From Chrysomallon squamiferum (Eukaryota; Mollusca; Gastropoda; Neomphalida; Peltospiridae): 64,000 bases of DNA. The position numbers were made by a program, and so were the translations under genes. The stretch is taken from positions 13,280,617 to 13,344,616 of the forward strand of contig CM022678.1 in assembly GCA_012295275.1 (NCBI GenBank), given 5' to 3'. The notes under the pieces were generated by a model. That model did not search any database and had not been told where the DNA came from. It saw nothing but the letters and a program-made list of their open reading frames with translations. Below, piece by piece: positions 11,151 to 23,460 of this stretch. The stretch's first letter is position 1; every line of letters begins with the position of its first letter.

Positions 11151-12914
11151 GGGGTAGAAAACTGACAGACTTCCACAAAGTGTAAACTGAATTTACTCAG
11201 AAAACAGGGATGCTGATGTACACACAGACTGATAAACAGTGATGGATATAGCTGAAGAGATAAAAGGAGGGTAACACAGAAACACAGACATGTATAATTA
11301 CTGTTTAGATGATAGATTTATGAACAGATGAAAGACAGATAAGACTAACTAGAAACTGAGATAGATGAGAAATCAGCACCTGTTAATAAAATCACTTCTT
11401 ACACACAGCAAGAATGCATTCTCTAGAAATATTTATATATATTTTATAAACCAAATGGCAATATTTAAACAATTACTGCAGAATTGCATACTGCATGTAA
11501 ATTTACCCAGTCAAACCCACACAGCCCTGCACCCACAAAGACATCATTTTATGTATTTTATGTTATTTATTTACATACATTTGTCATTACATGTAAATAT
11601 CTTTTTTATTATGAGCAGAAAAATATAAAAAGGCAGGCTGTCACAAATACACAGAACAGCCATAAAAATGTATCCACTCAGTATGAATTATGTATAATGT
11701 ATTTTGCAGATACAAATAAAAACTGTATCCTTGATTATAGTTATGTTTTATTTGATTTTTTATCATCCAGTTTTAAGAAAAAACAAGTTTAATTAAGTCT
11801 GTCAGTATGTGTGAGTGCATATGCATGCGCCTTTTTTTCTGTGTATGAGTATGTAAATTTTATAATGATGCTAAATTTAAATTTCAGACTCACTATCTTA
11901 GCAAAAAGTACATATAAAATATTTACTGATGTTCTGTCAGGCAAAATACAGCTTGTACTAGAAGCCTGTGGCTTAATTTCAAAGCCTGCGGATGTAAAAT
12001 GCTAAATACACATAAAAAGAACAGATAAAGAGAAATTAAAATTGTTAAGCACATGATCTATTAGTGGTTTTTTTGGTTGTTCTTTTTTCTTTTCTTTTTT
12101 TTAATCAGTGTCATAAATTATTATTAGTTCTCTTTTATGCCAAAAATAAATATTTAAATAGATTGGATATTTTTTTTTTTTTTCTTAAAATAATTTATTC
12201 TTTTTTCTTTTTTTTTTAAACTTTTTTTTTCAAAGGGCATCATTGCAGTGCAAAATGTTTTAAGTTGAATGAAAAAATTGTTATTTAGAACATTTAAACT
12301 GATTACCTATCCTCTTTAGTGTATTTTCATAATGACATGTCAAAACCATACTCCACCCAATTCAAGCAAGCAAATGCATGGGAGCAGCAGATACACTTCA
12401 TTTGCAAAGAATACAGTTTTATTAACTTGCTAACAAACAGGACAAAGCTATTATAAGGAGTTGAACCCTGCTCCATCCAAAGACAAGCTTATCTCAATCA
12501 GTCCTTAATCTTAAAATAATTTAAAAATATGATTTTCTTCACATGTGTACTTACAATTTCTGTTAGAATAACTTTTTCTATAGAAACAGAATTTTCATTA
12601 GTTCCAGAATTGCCTGCATTGTCAACAATATCTCCTGCAGCTACTACAGTATCCTCTTCAGGTGGTTTGTCCACCAGGCTGACATTGTTTGCTTTGTTTT
12701 TGCGCTGTGGTTTAGGTATCACTATGTGGTTTTCATAGGCTGGTTCTTCGTCACTTTGGGGCTGACTGTCTGTTCCAGACACAATTGGAGCCGAAATTGT
12801 CAGAGAAGGTCGTCCATTTCCTGTTTCAGATTTCTTCCCATCTTCATTCCTCACCTCGGCTCTCAACTCACTTCTTGGTGAATATTCCGATTTCTTTTTC
12901 TTACAACAAAACAT
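3441..12914 (-). CDS. CAP: Adenylyl cyclase-associated protein (CAP), 5' nine coding exons; 3' end outside window
   Basis: CAP binds G-actin and cofilin and recycles actin monomers; in yeast it also binds adenylyl cyclase through its N-terminus. Exons in order on the minus strand: 12914-12555, 8102-7913, 7383-7274, 6399-6322, 5879-5826, 5487-5398, 5304-5219, 4642-4537, 3615-3441. All have AG/GT boundaries and compatible phases, giving about 416 codons. Visible family features: a heptad RLE segment ([13 protein letters not shown]), the helical-folded-domain signatures [31 protein letters not shown] and [15 protein letters not shown], then a proline-rich stretch and [11 protein letters not shown], which normally leads into the WH2 and CARP domains. 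Those later exons are not found at 1-3440, so the gene continues off the left edge. The extra 120-residue amino-terminal exon is unlike the usual short CAP start. The family call is very secure; the exact start depends on isoform. Confidence 0.95.
3655..4310. repeat. Right arm of the large imperfect inverted repeat (CAP intron)
   Basis: Reverse-complement partner of 730-1568, beginning about 40 bp upstream (in CAP orientation) of the exon at 3441-3615. It ends in the TATCTGTCTATCTATATAT tract that mirrors AGACAGATAGATAAATGAA in the left arm. The two arms enclose about 2.1 kb that contains one CAP exon. Confidence 0.75.
4425..4740. repeat. Microsatellites flanking CAP exon 8: GT and AAAT tracts
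   Basis: A GT tract at 4425-4450 lies on the downstream side of the exon at 4537-4642, and a TAAA/AAAT tract at 4690-4740 on its upstream side. Both are intronic simple repeats. Confidence 0.9.
4537..4642 (-). CDS. CAP: CAP exon 8, end of helical-folded domain
   Basis: Enters in phase 2 and exits in phase 0. It encodes [18 protein letters not shown] then [14 protein letters not shown], matching the family's last helix and the conserved HHTTG.W motif before the proline-rich linker. Confidence 0.95.
5219..5304 (-). CDS. CAP: CAP exon 7, FYTNRVLK motif
   Basis: Enters in phase 0 and exits in phase 2. It encodes [20 protein letters not shown] then RVLKDYKES, the conserved PGPFVKEM...[10 protein letters not shown] signature of CAP. 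Confidence 0.95.
5398..5487 (-). CDS. CAP: CAP exon 6, REKNRG motif
   Basis: A 30-codon exon, phase 0 at both ends. It carries the most diagnostic CAP block in the window: [19 protein letters not shown], then LGWVAV. The donor is GTGAGA. Confidence 0.96.
5826..5879 (-). CDS. CAP: CAP exon 5
   Basis: An 18-codon exon, phase 0 at both ends, encoding [18 protein letters not shown]. The LLQPTS...I.EIQ pattern is conserved in CAP helical-folded domains. It has an AG acceptor and a GTAAGT donor. Confidence 0.93.
6322..6399 (-). CDS. CAP: CAP exon 4
   Basis: A 26-codon exon, phase 0 at both ends. It encodes [20 protein letters not shown] then SKQPNQ, matching the family helix where a phenylalanine-rich segment precedes a short Lys-Gln-Pro turn. 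Its acceptor is directly followed upstream by the 6.41-7.11 kb tandem array. Confidence 0.92.
6410..7110. repeat. Short-unit minisatellite next to the CAP exon 4 acceptor
   Basis: About forty degenerate units of roughly 14-19 bp are built around the core TATGTAAATA, followed by a CACACA, CTCACAG or CCAGAG variant. The array starts about 10 bp from the acceptor of the exon at 6322-6399. On the minus strand the units lack stops in all three frames, giving long Cys/Tyr/His-rich readings. These are repeat artefacts, not a protein. Confidence 0.93.
7274..7383 (-). CDS. CAP: CAP exon 3, start of helical-folded domain
   Basis: Enters in phase 1 and exits in phase 0. It encodes [19 protein letters not shown] followed by [14 protein letters not shown]. 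This is the conserved CAP opening motif, in which a PFV..Y..L..GP segment leads to a serine-asparagine-containing helix. The flanking AG and GT are both intact. Confidence 0.93.
7913..8102 (-). CDS. CAP: CAP exon 2, oligomerisation RLE segment and possible short-isoform start
   Basis: The acceptor (TTTTACCAG) and donor (CCAG/GTGAG) are clear; the exon enters in phase 0 and exits in phase 1. It encodes [15 protein letters not shown], then [20 protein letters not shown]. The methionine codon at 8009-8007 aligns with the usual start of short CAP proteins, which begin a few residues before the RLE heptads. Transcripts from another promoter could therefore start here. Confidence 0.92.
8103..12554. 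other. CAP intron 1, 4.45 kb, no gene seen
   Basis: AT-rich intron between coding exons 1 and 2. It holds poly-A tracts (9233-9266, 9480-9505), a GTGT-rich patch (10075-10315), an AAT tract (10647-10672), and CA followed by GA repeats (11058-11146). Short open stretches at 10058-10463 and 11365-12005 have no splice or family support. Confidence 0.7.
12555..12914 (-). CDS. CAP: CAP coding exon 1, long isoform, with Cys-Cys-polyLys N-terminus
   Basis: This 120-codon exon begins ATG with [16 protein letters not shown] and ends exactly on a codon before a GTAAGT donor (phase 0), matching the phase of the exon at 8102. Its middle is polar and apparently disordered ([25 protein letters not shown]). 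Paired cysteines at residues 3-4 followed by four lysines resemble a palmitoylation-plus-basic membrane anchor; that function is inference. No upstream in-frame ATG was seen, and the first ATG is taken as the start. Confidence 0.8.
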
Positions 12915-15900
12915 TTTCAGTTTTTCTTACAATTATAATTTTATATATCTTTTTCTCTCACTTGTGCTTATCCACCAGTGTTGTAGAAGAAGAAAAAAAG
13001 TACAAATTGCATACCACAGTAGTTACAGGAGTTTTTAAACTTCATAAAAATTATTTTTTTGACTTCCTACAATTTCATTACACATATTTATATTTATGTG
13101 GAGATCACATTTTGCACATTAATTTTATTTTAATCCAGTTGTTCACATATCGTCAAAGACAGGTAATCTCAGCCTGCACACGATGTCACTAACAATCTGA
13201 AACACATCTGACAGGCAAGTAATCCATCAGCTGTGGAAATAATCACACACAGCTCCACCCAGCTAACTCTGACAGAGAATTCAGATCTCACCCTGTAGCA
13301 GTTCACATAAGACATCCATCAAAAATCTGTCAGCCACATCGCAAAATTACCTATAGGTAATGTGGTGACATCACTTCCTGTTTTTAATCACCCTATAGTC
13401 TAGAGAAACAAGGTATATATGTATTTACACGAAATTTAAAAAATAATCCACTGAAAGTAGTAAAATTCAAAAACTGTATTTAAAAAAACATGAATTCTTT
13501 ATTATTTATTAATTTTACTTAATAAAATTATTATATTACTTCATATAAAGCAATCTTTTCAGTATTTTAATTCATTTATCAATTTCTAAAGATGAAAATT
13601 TAATTAGTATTTCATATATATGTAAACTGCCAAAAATATTCACATAAACCTACATTGTTACAAGTATTGATAAAGTAACTAAAATTTTATTTTCTGACCT
13701 TGTATATGTAATTAACTCTATTTATAAACTAACTATGTAATTATGTATTATTACTATCATAGTAATATTTTGAAATTAATTAATATACCTCAAGAGATTA
13801 TATACAGATTTAATAAATGATTAATCACTGAACTTATTATTGGTTTTATAGTCTTTTCTTCAAAGCATATCTCTCAACAATCATTTCTCTTTAATCTTCA
13901 TCTTTTGTTATTTTAAAATTTTCTTTTTCCTTTTCCTTGTCCTTAATTTATACTTAATTACTTACTTGTATAGAAACCAAAATAATAAAGTAATTCTTTT
14001 AATTAAATTATTATTACTTCTTTTTTTAAACTATAATATGAATATCTTGTTTTTAAAAAAGAGAAATACAGTTACAATTTTATTTAAATTACTAAGTTAA
14101 TGATGTAAATCATGTAAAAAAAAAAAATAAGGGTAAATTAGTTATTAATAATAAAAAATATAACAAGAGTGACGTAACACTTTTAAATTCATCATTATTA
14201 AATCAAAAACTAAAAAGTTTTAATAATCCTGTAACTCAAACATTTTATTATTGAGTTATCAAAGAATAAATATCTTGTTACATGTTATTCTGAAATTCAG
14301 AATGTAAATCTAAAACTCAAACCATATCCTTTAACAATTAACCAAGTCCTTTAAATTATTCTACAACTCACAACCTATCAAAATCCTTAATATTACTAAA
14401 AACTGATATGCAATTAATTATGCTACCTATTATATGAAATTAAAATAATCCTGCAATTAAAAAGTTAGACTTTAACACAAAATTAATTCCTTAATAATCC
14501 TGCAACTCATAGCGTACTTTTAATAATCATGTAAACACTAAAGTTCCTTATATAAAAAATGCATTAAAGTATTTCCACTATAATATTAACTATAAGTACA
14601 ATCCCTGAGGCAAAATACCATCCATCCATCAGTCACATACTAACAGCCAAACACTGGTCCAGATGAAATAATTAGTCCCCTCCAGCTGTGTGACAGACAG
14701 ACACAGAGATCAATCCAATGAACACGTGAAAACTGAATGAAACAAAAACAGTTAACTGTATTAGTTAACTTATCAACTATTCCATAACATGGACAAACAA
14801 TCAGAAGATTCCCCAAAAAGAAGAAACTGAAGTTTAAGAAATATTTCTACACCATCATTTCTGCTATCCTTTTCTAACTGTTAAACCTAATGAACCCAAC
14901 AAGCTTCTGAACAAGAGCGAGGAATGTTTTTGTGCACTCTTTGCATAACATGCATCAGAAGAATGCAGTACAGACACATACCAACACAGAAGAAAGAAAA
15001 ACAAAAACAATGATTATTCCAGACTCACGTCTCAATCACAAGGATAGAAAATTTACCAGTCTTGGAATTCAACCATCAAAGAGGATAAAAAAATGAGTTT
15101 GTTTTATCTACATGTGAGCTAAGTGTTTGTACAAAACCTAACATGTAGACTAGTGTGATAAGAAAAACAGGTTTTTAGAGAGACCTGACTCATGGATCAT
15201 CTGATATTAAAAATAGAAACAAATGTTCTCACACACAACATACATCAGTATGAAAATACCTGTTTGAATATCCAATGTTATTTATATACAGCATAAAATA
15301 TACCTAAAATTGTGTGGTCTGTGACAGCATACAAATAAATAACTATTAACATTCATTATTATCTTTATTTCCTTTCTTGTCTTCAAAGAAGGCTCTCTAT
15401 CTATATCTATATATATATATATATGTATATATATAACTATTAATGTTTACATACGTATCAAACAAAATAGACTGTATGTATACTGCTAGGCCTGTATTAA
15501 ATACATTGATCAAACCAAAAAAAGAATTTGTGAATGTATACATATGTATAAATAATGCTATTGTTTAATTTCCTCAAAAAGTATTTTATAAGTTTTTAAT
15601 TTGTAAAAAAAAAAAAAGCTTTATTATATTACTGATTATATATATGTTTATTTATCAAAATGCCAATATGAGTAGTAATAATTGCATGCTTTTACTAAAT
15701 TTATTCAGCTTATCTAATAATTTTTAAAATACTATTTTTTTTCTTGATATATATATAACAACGTCTCTGGCGATAAAATATAATTTTTATGATTATTCAT
15801 CTATCTGTAAAACATCAACATTGCTGTTTCCAAAGTTTGTATATATATATATATATATATTTAATGACTTCAGGCTACACAGTATATAATTTATTAAGCT

Positions 15901-17885
15901 TTTTAGGTTACATTCTCATTAAGTACAGATATAATTAATAATTAATTAAATAAAAAAATTAAATAATTTTTGTTTTTTAAACAGTATTTATAATACCAGG
16001 TCAGGTTATAATTAAATTTAGTGATAGATTTCCTTAGCAGTGTTCAAAAAAAAAATATATATAATCTGAAAACATTTAAATATAATATAAATATTAAAAA
16101 TACTTTATAAAAGTCACTTTACAAAAATAATCAGTTACCTACATTTTAGAATTTTGGGTGATGTAATATGTAAACTGCTAAATAATTGCTGTCTAAAGAT
16201 TTGATTAACTACATTAAATTTCAAAAGTCAATTACATTTAAAGCATGATTTTTTAAAGAATTTTTTTAAAATCTATTTAGTATTTAATATATTTTAAAAT
16301 ATAAATTTATATGTAAATCTATGTCCTAAATAGTTAAAACTAAACTGAACAGTTTTTGTAGTGAAAACAAATGTTATCTAACTGCCAGATGACATATCAC
16401 AGTGTTTAAACAAACTATCTGACGTCTTCAAGTTATTTTCAGATTAACCTCTGCTTAATCAAATAATCAATGGAGATCAACACAATCTTCATAGTTCTTC
16501 TACGCCAAGATAAAAATAACATATAAATGTAAATTCCACATATATTTCTCAAAATGTAATAAAAATATGAACAACTCCTTATGACTCCTAATAAAACTGA
16601 CAACTCTAAAAACTCATGACAGAAGAGACAATATTTCAGATTATCGTAATAAAAAAAATTATAATAAAGCTACAAAAACATAATAACAATAATAATAATA
16701 AAATTGACTCTTTAAACTTTTAATCAAATATGAAAAATTCATTATTTTTTTTAACATCAACATAAATATTTGTACAAAATAATCTAATTATCAACTCACC
16801 ATCAGTTATCCACAATAAAATTAACAAATAAAAATAATAAAAATAATTTTTTAATAAAATTATTAACTCCTGCCTCATTCAGAACTCATAATGAACTTTT
16901 GATGACCTCCCTGTAACAACTCTGCACTGAAAACTTTTTAGCCCCCTCACACCAGCAGAAGAATCCATCAACACATTTCAGATATCACTGAACATACCAA
17001 CTACGCTGTTGCCCTGACGATGCTAAACCATTTGTGAGCAACTGCTGTACTGTAGTGCAAACACTGACACAGTTTCTCTGCTGTGTTAAAAATCCTGTCT
17101 GGCATCTTGGTAAACATTAAATCAGCCAATGTCACACAAACTCTTTCCAACATTAGGCAAAAAATTAAACATGAAAAATGTAGAGGGAAAGCTGTAATAT
17201 TTTTAAAACAAGACATTGTAAAACAAACAGGTTATACAAAACTGCTGCTATGTCGATAATCCATTTGAATCTATGGCTTTCTCTCTCTCATAAACAGAAA
17301 ACAAAACAAACCAGTCACAGAGGAATCTTCAGTGAGCAGAATGTTTTCTCCTGGAGAGAAAAAGAAAAAACCCACAACAGTTCCTCCTGTTTGCCAGTGA
17401 CACTGGCTGAGAACAGTCAACATGGACACACACCCAGTTCAAACAAGCACTGCTGTTCAAATGTGACAGGCAACAGAAGTCAAGGGGGTGGGGGAATTAA
17501 TCACTTCTGTATTGATTTATAAGCTGGATACATAACAGTATGAGTTAAACAGATTGGCTATAGGTGAGCTATTGTGTGTATGTGTGCCTACATATGAACA
17601 TGCATGACCACAGACAAACATTCATACATTATTATTACACATCTTAAGTTTATGAGACTGACTTCATATACATACAGACAGATGTATATACTCGAACCAC
17701 TTTTCTTTCTCATTTACATGAAATTACAAGCATGCCTGGTATTTTACTCAAACACACACAGAAGTATTATGTAGCATTGTAATAAAAATCTACATTTTCT
17801 AGCAACTAATTTTACCTCAAAAACATCATAAAATTTGACTAACACAATCTGTTCATTAAAAAAAGTCATAATACGTGTGTTGGGG

Positions 17886-17942
<57 letters not shown>

Positions 17943-19971
17943 TGTCTGTTCATGCATATGTATAATAAAGAATGAAAGCATGAGCTTATTTGTTAGTACT
18001 AAACCCTTTTTGAAGGTGTGTATAGATTCAACAGACCATGAACATTCGCCAAGTTTAATACCTGAAAAGAAAAAACCCTACGTAAGATGTTTTCTGTGTC
18101 CTAGCATTGATTTTTAATTCCTAGCTAACAGTGTAACACATTCAGTAGCTGCCTCATTGATTTTCTTATTTGTATCTGCTGCTGTAATACTCTTATTTGT
18201 TTGTTTCTCAGTTTTTTATTTGCTATTATACTTTTAATTAGAGTAATTGATGATTTTGCTCATTTTCATTATATTTATTATTTATATTTTTATTACATTC
18301 ATTATTTACCTATTATTACATTTATTGTTATTTTATATTTGTATTATTACAACTATTATTATTATTATTATTTTTATTATTTCAATTATTATTATTATTA
18401 CTAGTATATTACTATTTTTATTATTATATTATTATTACTATTTTTATTATTATTAGTAGTAGTAGTTATTATTAGTATTATTAGTAGTAGTATTACTGAT
18501 AATGTAGATGTAACATTTTTCTTCTGTCAGGAAATATTTTGAATGACAGAAATATATCATTACTAAAAATAGACTTGGGTGTGCATATTAATTAACAAAA
18601 ATAAGGTCAGTTAAGTGAGATTAATTAGATTAATGAACACACCTGTATACATTTTTCATTATACACAAGGTATTCAGTGTATTTGTATAATTTAATACAG
18701 TTTATAATTTCTTATCTGGAACACTTGAGACAAGAAATGTTATGGATTTCTGAATATTTCAGTTTATGATCAAAGTCTAAACATTAATTTCAGCAGTATT
18801 TCATAATAGCTTGTGCAGCTATTTCATTTATTACTAATAAACATGTACATAAAATGAGGTTTGTGAATGCTATACCTATTAGAAAACTGTAATATATCAC
18901 TATCTTGGCAGCTCAAAGAAGTTTAGCATTCGGAAGCTTTTCTTATTTTTTTAATTTCAGATAAAGGAACCTCAATCAGTAGTAAGAAGAAGAAAAAGAA
19001 AAAATACTTATCATAACATCATTATTAATAAGAATAATGCATACAAAGTTACAAGAAATAAATAAAATAATATATTAATTCCTAAGAGAATGAAATAAAC
19101 TGTTTTCCTAAAATTTTTCTTTTTTCTTCTTTTTTTAATTTTCAGTCTGAATTAGAAATCAACATTTAAAAAAGAAAATATTTATAATGTTTCATTAAAG
19201 AATTTTATCATTTGTTTCCCAAATTCCCATTACAAAATATATAATGTAGAATGTTTAGATTTATGTGAGAACATTTGAACAACCATGTTTAAATATGGAC
19301 ATTTATACATATTACAAGGTAGTCTTGATAAAGCAGCAGTAATATTTGGCCTTTCTTGGTATATTTAGAATTTACCTGTAAATAATGCATTATGTTGAAT
19401 ATTAAATATAGTTATTGTCTAAACATAGCTTTTTCACATTTTAAGTGCTGCATTTGACTGAACAAAGGTACATTGTCTGAAATATAATTAAGGGAGTCAT
19501 CAGTTCTGGTCTGTCTGTTTATTTACTGAAAGTCACATTTTTCAAAATGTTTTAACATTACCAGCACGTCAGAACACCTGCTGAAATTAATTCATTATTA
19601 CAAGTGACAGCAGACTGATTCGCTGTCTGCATTTTCTGTCACTACAGTCTGTTCAAAATATACCAGCTACGTAATCTTTCAATAGTATTAATGCAGGAAA
19701 ATAAATGAATGATGAATACAAAGTCAGTAATTACTAAATATGAAACAAAACAGATAAGTTTTTTATACTCTGTGAACACAGACATGTGAAAACAAACACA
19801 CACAAATAGTGTAATTAAAGATGTAATAAAATTAAAACACTGTGTTTTTTTAGACAAGTATTTTACAAAATGGATTTCTGAAAAAGAAAGTTTGCTGTGA
19901 GCAGTGTTTCAACTCTCAGAAGAAATACAGTTTATCAATATATTAAAACATTGTTGCTGTTAACAACAACA

Positions 19972-20030
<59 letters not shown>

Positions 20031-20217
20031 GTGCTCAAGATGTTTTTGGATTAAACAAACATTTTTAAACAAAAATAATTTGTATTAATAAACTTTACAA
20101 ACTAACTACTCATAGTACCAGCCAACTATTTACAGTTACAGAAAGGTAATCCTGACTGAGTTATTTCCCTTCACCTTCCAGCTGATTTGTATTCACCGAA
20201 AAGTTTTGTATGTGAGT

Positions 20218-20260
<43 letters not shown>

Positions 20261-23150
20261 GATTATTGTGACAGTGATAAGTAGGTTGGTGTGTGTGTGT
20301 GTGTTACCAGAAAAATCCAACAGTAACATACATAGATTACATATGAAAAAATAAAATACACAAATAAAAAATGTCACCTTGATGTTTTATATAACATGAA
20401 AGTGGAAGCTTGTGATACATGGAATATTTTTATCAATTAGAAGAAATTATCTTAAAAGTTTTACCCACAGAAAATCTTTGATAATTCAGTGATGAATCAA
20501 TGGAGAGAACACTAAGTGCAGTAAGGAGGATTGATTTGTCACACCAATTGGCTATAGGTGAACTCTTCCTGTAATCTAGATTGTTCCTGCCAGACAACAC
20601 TTTACGTCAACCTAGTATAATACATAGATACGTCCTTCAAATCACTGTAACCCCACTTAAGTGCCAAATGTCATGTCTCTCCAGTTACTCTTCCTAATTG
20701 TTACTTGTATGTTATCAGATGTACACAGGTTAAGCACAAAACTTCCTGGTCATCTGAGAACCCTTTGATTACATTCAGCTAGACACAGAAAACACTGAAT
20801 TCATTCTGTATAGATTCTGTTGGTGCTGTAATGCAATGACAATCATTATTCATGACTGGCATAGAACTTGAAATAAAATTTAAACAACAATGTCGATTAC
20901 CATATTAATAATCATAATTTGTATATAATGGTTACAATTTCTCTATATACTTTCTTGATATTTGTATGATAATGTTTAAGGATAAATCATGAAAATGATG
21001 ATGATAATAATAAAATATCAAAATTAATAAATATAAAAATCACAACTATTTAATTTTATCCTCATTATCTAAACAATTTTCTCTATTTTATCACAGTAAA
21101 CAATTCTGCACAATAAGATAAAAAGAAGAATGTTATCTCTTACTAATATTTACTCTCATAAGGACTTTGGATTATCACATATTATAACTGGAATTAAGTA
21201 TAGAAACAAAATCGTGATAAATAAATAATATATAATTCAATGTCTGGATTATTTCAGTTATTTCTTTTTTCATAAACATTTGATAAATTTGTTCAATTTA
21301 TTTTTCTGTAAAACTGAAAAAGGATCAAAAATAATTTTCATTATACATCTGAATTCACATTCAACATGAAAAAATATCTTTTATTTAAAAACTTAAAATT
21401 AGATGTTGATACCTAAGAGATCTGTTGGAGCTAGATCATGAAGTAATGTATGTGTATTTTTACAAAATATGTAAAGCATGTGAACAAAATACAAGATAAA
21501 CAAACAGAAAATATATATTTACATGAAAATCCTTGATAATTATATAGCCTAAGCTCTGTTACAAATTCTTTTCAAATTTTGTAACAATCTCATGGCAGCA
21601 GCTTACTGTATAACATTACATGATAATTTTTTTTGTCTCTCTGACCATACTCAGTAATGCACTATAAATTTATATTAACAATGGTTGCATTTTCTGAGCA
21701 TAGTGTTACTACAAAAAAGATGGCTGGTATTTTCTTAATGCTTTTAATGTTAGGTGCATCATTTTGTTACAGCTGTCACATATATTATTATTATTTGCAT
21801 TTTGTGAATGCTTGGAACAATCGTAATAAAAATATTTCTTCAAATACATTTTCAATGACAACCAAGAAATTCCTAACTTACTGTTATTTATCTGTATCAG
21901 TTTTTGTAGCTGAATAATAAAAATAATAAAAACAAAACTACAATAAAGAGGTTTAGAATTTAATGACAATAGTTTGAAATACCCATTGATAAGTAGATAC
22001 ATAAAAGAATCTATATGTCTGAGTGTATTACATATTACTGTTACACATCAGTCAATCAAAAATTTCATACAAGCAATGTTAAATTTGATGGATGATAATT
22101 AATATAATTATAACAATCTTAATGAATATGGAAAATGCAAGTGTCATTTTAGAAAAGCCTTTAAATTAATTTATTACTACATGTTCAGTAATACAATACA
22201 AAAAAAATTGAAAAATATTTGTACCTAAATTTTCTCCTAAATATTGTACCTAAATATTATTGTTTTGAAAATATCTTTCTGAATTATTAACACAAATATT
22301 AATAATACATTTTTTTTGTATTTTTGATCTGATTCCTTCAAAGGAAGTTATTTCAAATATATTTATATTCATCTGTATTTAAAGCAATACCGTATACAAT
22401 GAAATCGTAAATAAATATTTGTCAGAGAAATGTATTTAAGTCAGTTTCTTAAAAAAATAAGTTATAACTTTTACTATTACTCATTTATTCTCATTTGTAC
22501 ATATTTAAAAAGTTCATGTCGATTCTGTTGTTATCAAAGGTTACTTAATATTTTATAACAAGCAAAATATATACAATGCTTAATGTTAACATAACACAAT
22601 AACCATTAGTTAAATCACTAGTATTTCCTAAAGTTATGTTGTGGTCATCCAGTAAAGAACAGGAGACTGAGGACATTTAAATATTTCTAACCAGAAATTT
22701 TATAAAATTAAAGCTTCTATTCACTCACCATATCATGCAATCAGCTTTTTAGTTGGAGATGTATTAACTTCCTGAATAAAACCCACTTCTAAATCAAATT
22801 TTTAGAACATTAACTGTATTTGTTGATTTATGTATGAAATGTACAGTCTATTTTTTATTTATTTTTTCTGCTTTTAATAAATTAAATCGAAATATTTATT
22901 ATTCATTACCTGATTCAATATCAACTGTCGGCTATTGGATAAAACAACCGAGTGACAATGACAGTGACAGCCTGTGATCCGAAGATACCCAAAATTGGCC
23001 AAATACTGAAAGCGAAAAAATTTGGGGTTTACGTTTAAGACAGAAGTCACCTATTAGTTTATATAAAATCTTCCAAAATAAACACCAGTGGATGTTATTT
23101 TCTACTCTGTAGGCGAATGACTAATCAGAAGAAAACTTTATGACTCACGA
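12915..23150. other. AT-rich non-coding stretch upstream of CAP long-isoform start
   Basis: No exon could be supported here. The first few hundred bases (12915-13400) should hold the 5' UTR or promoter of the long CAP isoform; TGACATCACTTCCTG at about 13365-13380 resembles CRE and ETS sites, but this is weak. If the 23.35-kb donor is used, the whole stretch is intron. Repeats: AT tracts near 15405-15435 and 15840-15860, GT at 17887-17941, TTA-rich at 18353-18480, GT at 19975-20028, GA at 20218-20258. Confidence 0.6.
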
Positions 23151-23460
23151 TTTACATAAAATTCATGGGGGCGGCCATTTTTGGGGAACTTTCAAATACT
23201 TTTCAAAGCGCGTGGAATTTAATTAAACTTTGAACATAAACTACAATGATCTTACCAATATTAACAGTGGCGACGAAACTTACAATTTACCAAGCCCCAG
23301 AACTATATTAAATAAAATGGATTAACAATAAATAGCCGGCATTTACCTGACAAAAATCAGCAATTCACTTCCGTAAAGAGGGCGTGGTTAACCGGATTCA
23401 GAACATGAAAGGCTTTACGCATGTGCGGAAGAATATCTCGCAGAAAGGCCTGCTTTAGGT
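23150..23460. promoter_or_regulatory. Candidate promoter with YY1-like site and minus-strand donor
   Basis: A GC-richer island in AT-rich surroundings, with GCGGCCATTTTT (YY1-like) near 23170-23182, GGGCGTGG near 23381 and GCATGTGCGGAAG near 23419. On the minus strand TTTTTGTCAG/GTAAAT forms a good donor with the exon end at 23347, as expected for a non-coding first exon that could splice to CAP exon 2. On the plus strand CTTTAG/GTAACA at 23459 could be a donor for an opposing transcript. The assignment to CAP is inference from strand and position. Confidence 0.35.

Noticed and set aside
12330-12490. Possible tRNA-derived SINE (GAGTTGAACCCTGCTCC)
   Set aside because: Only a B-box-like fragment is present; no A box, tail or target duplication could be seen.
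17250-17522. 90-residue plus-strand frame in slightly GC-richer DNA
   Set aside because: No recognisable family, no splice partners, low-complexity start (CTCTCTCT); insufficient support for a gene.
17540-20570. Shared phrase TTGGCTATAGGTGA at about 17553 and 20547, possibly a dispersed repeat
   Set aside because: Too short, with flanks that do not align; no element boundaries could be defined.
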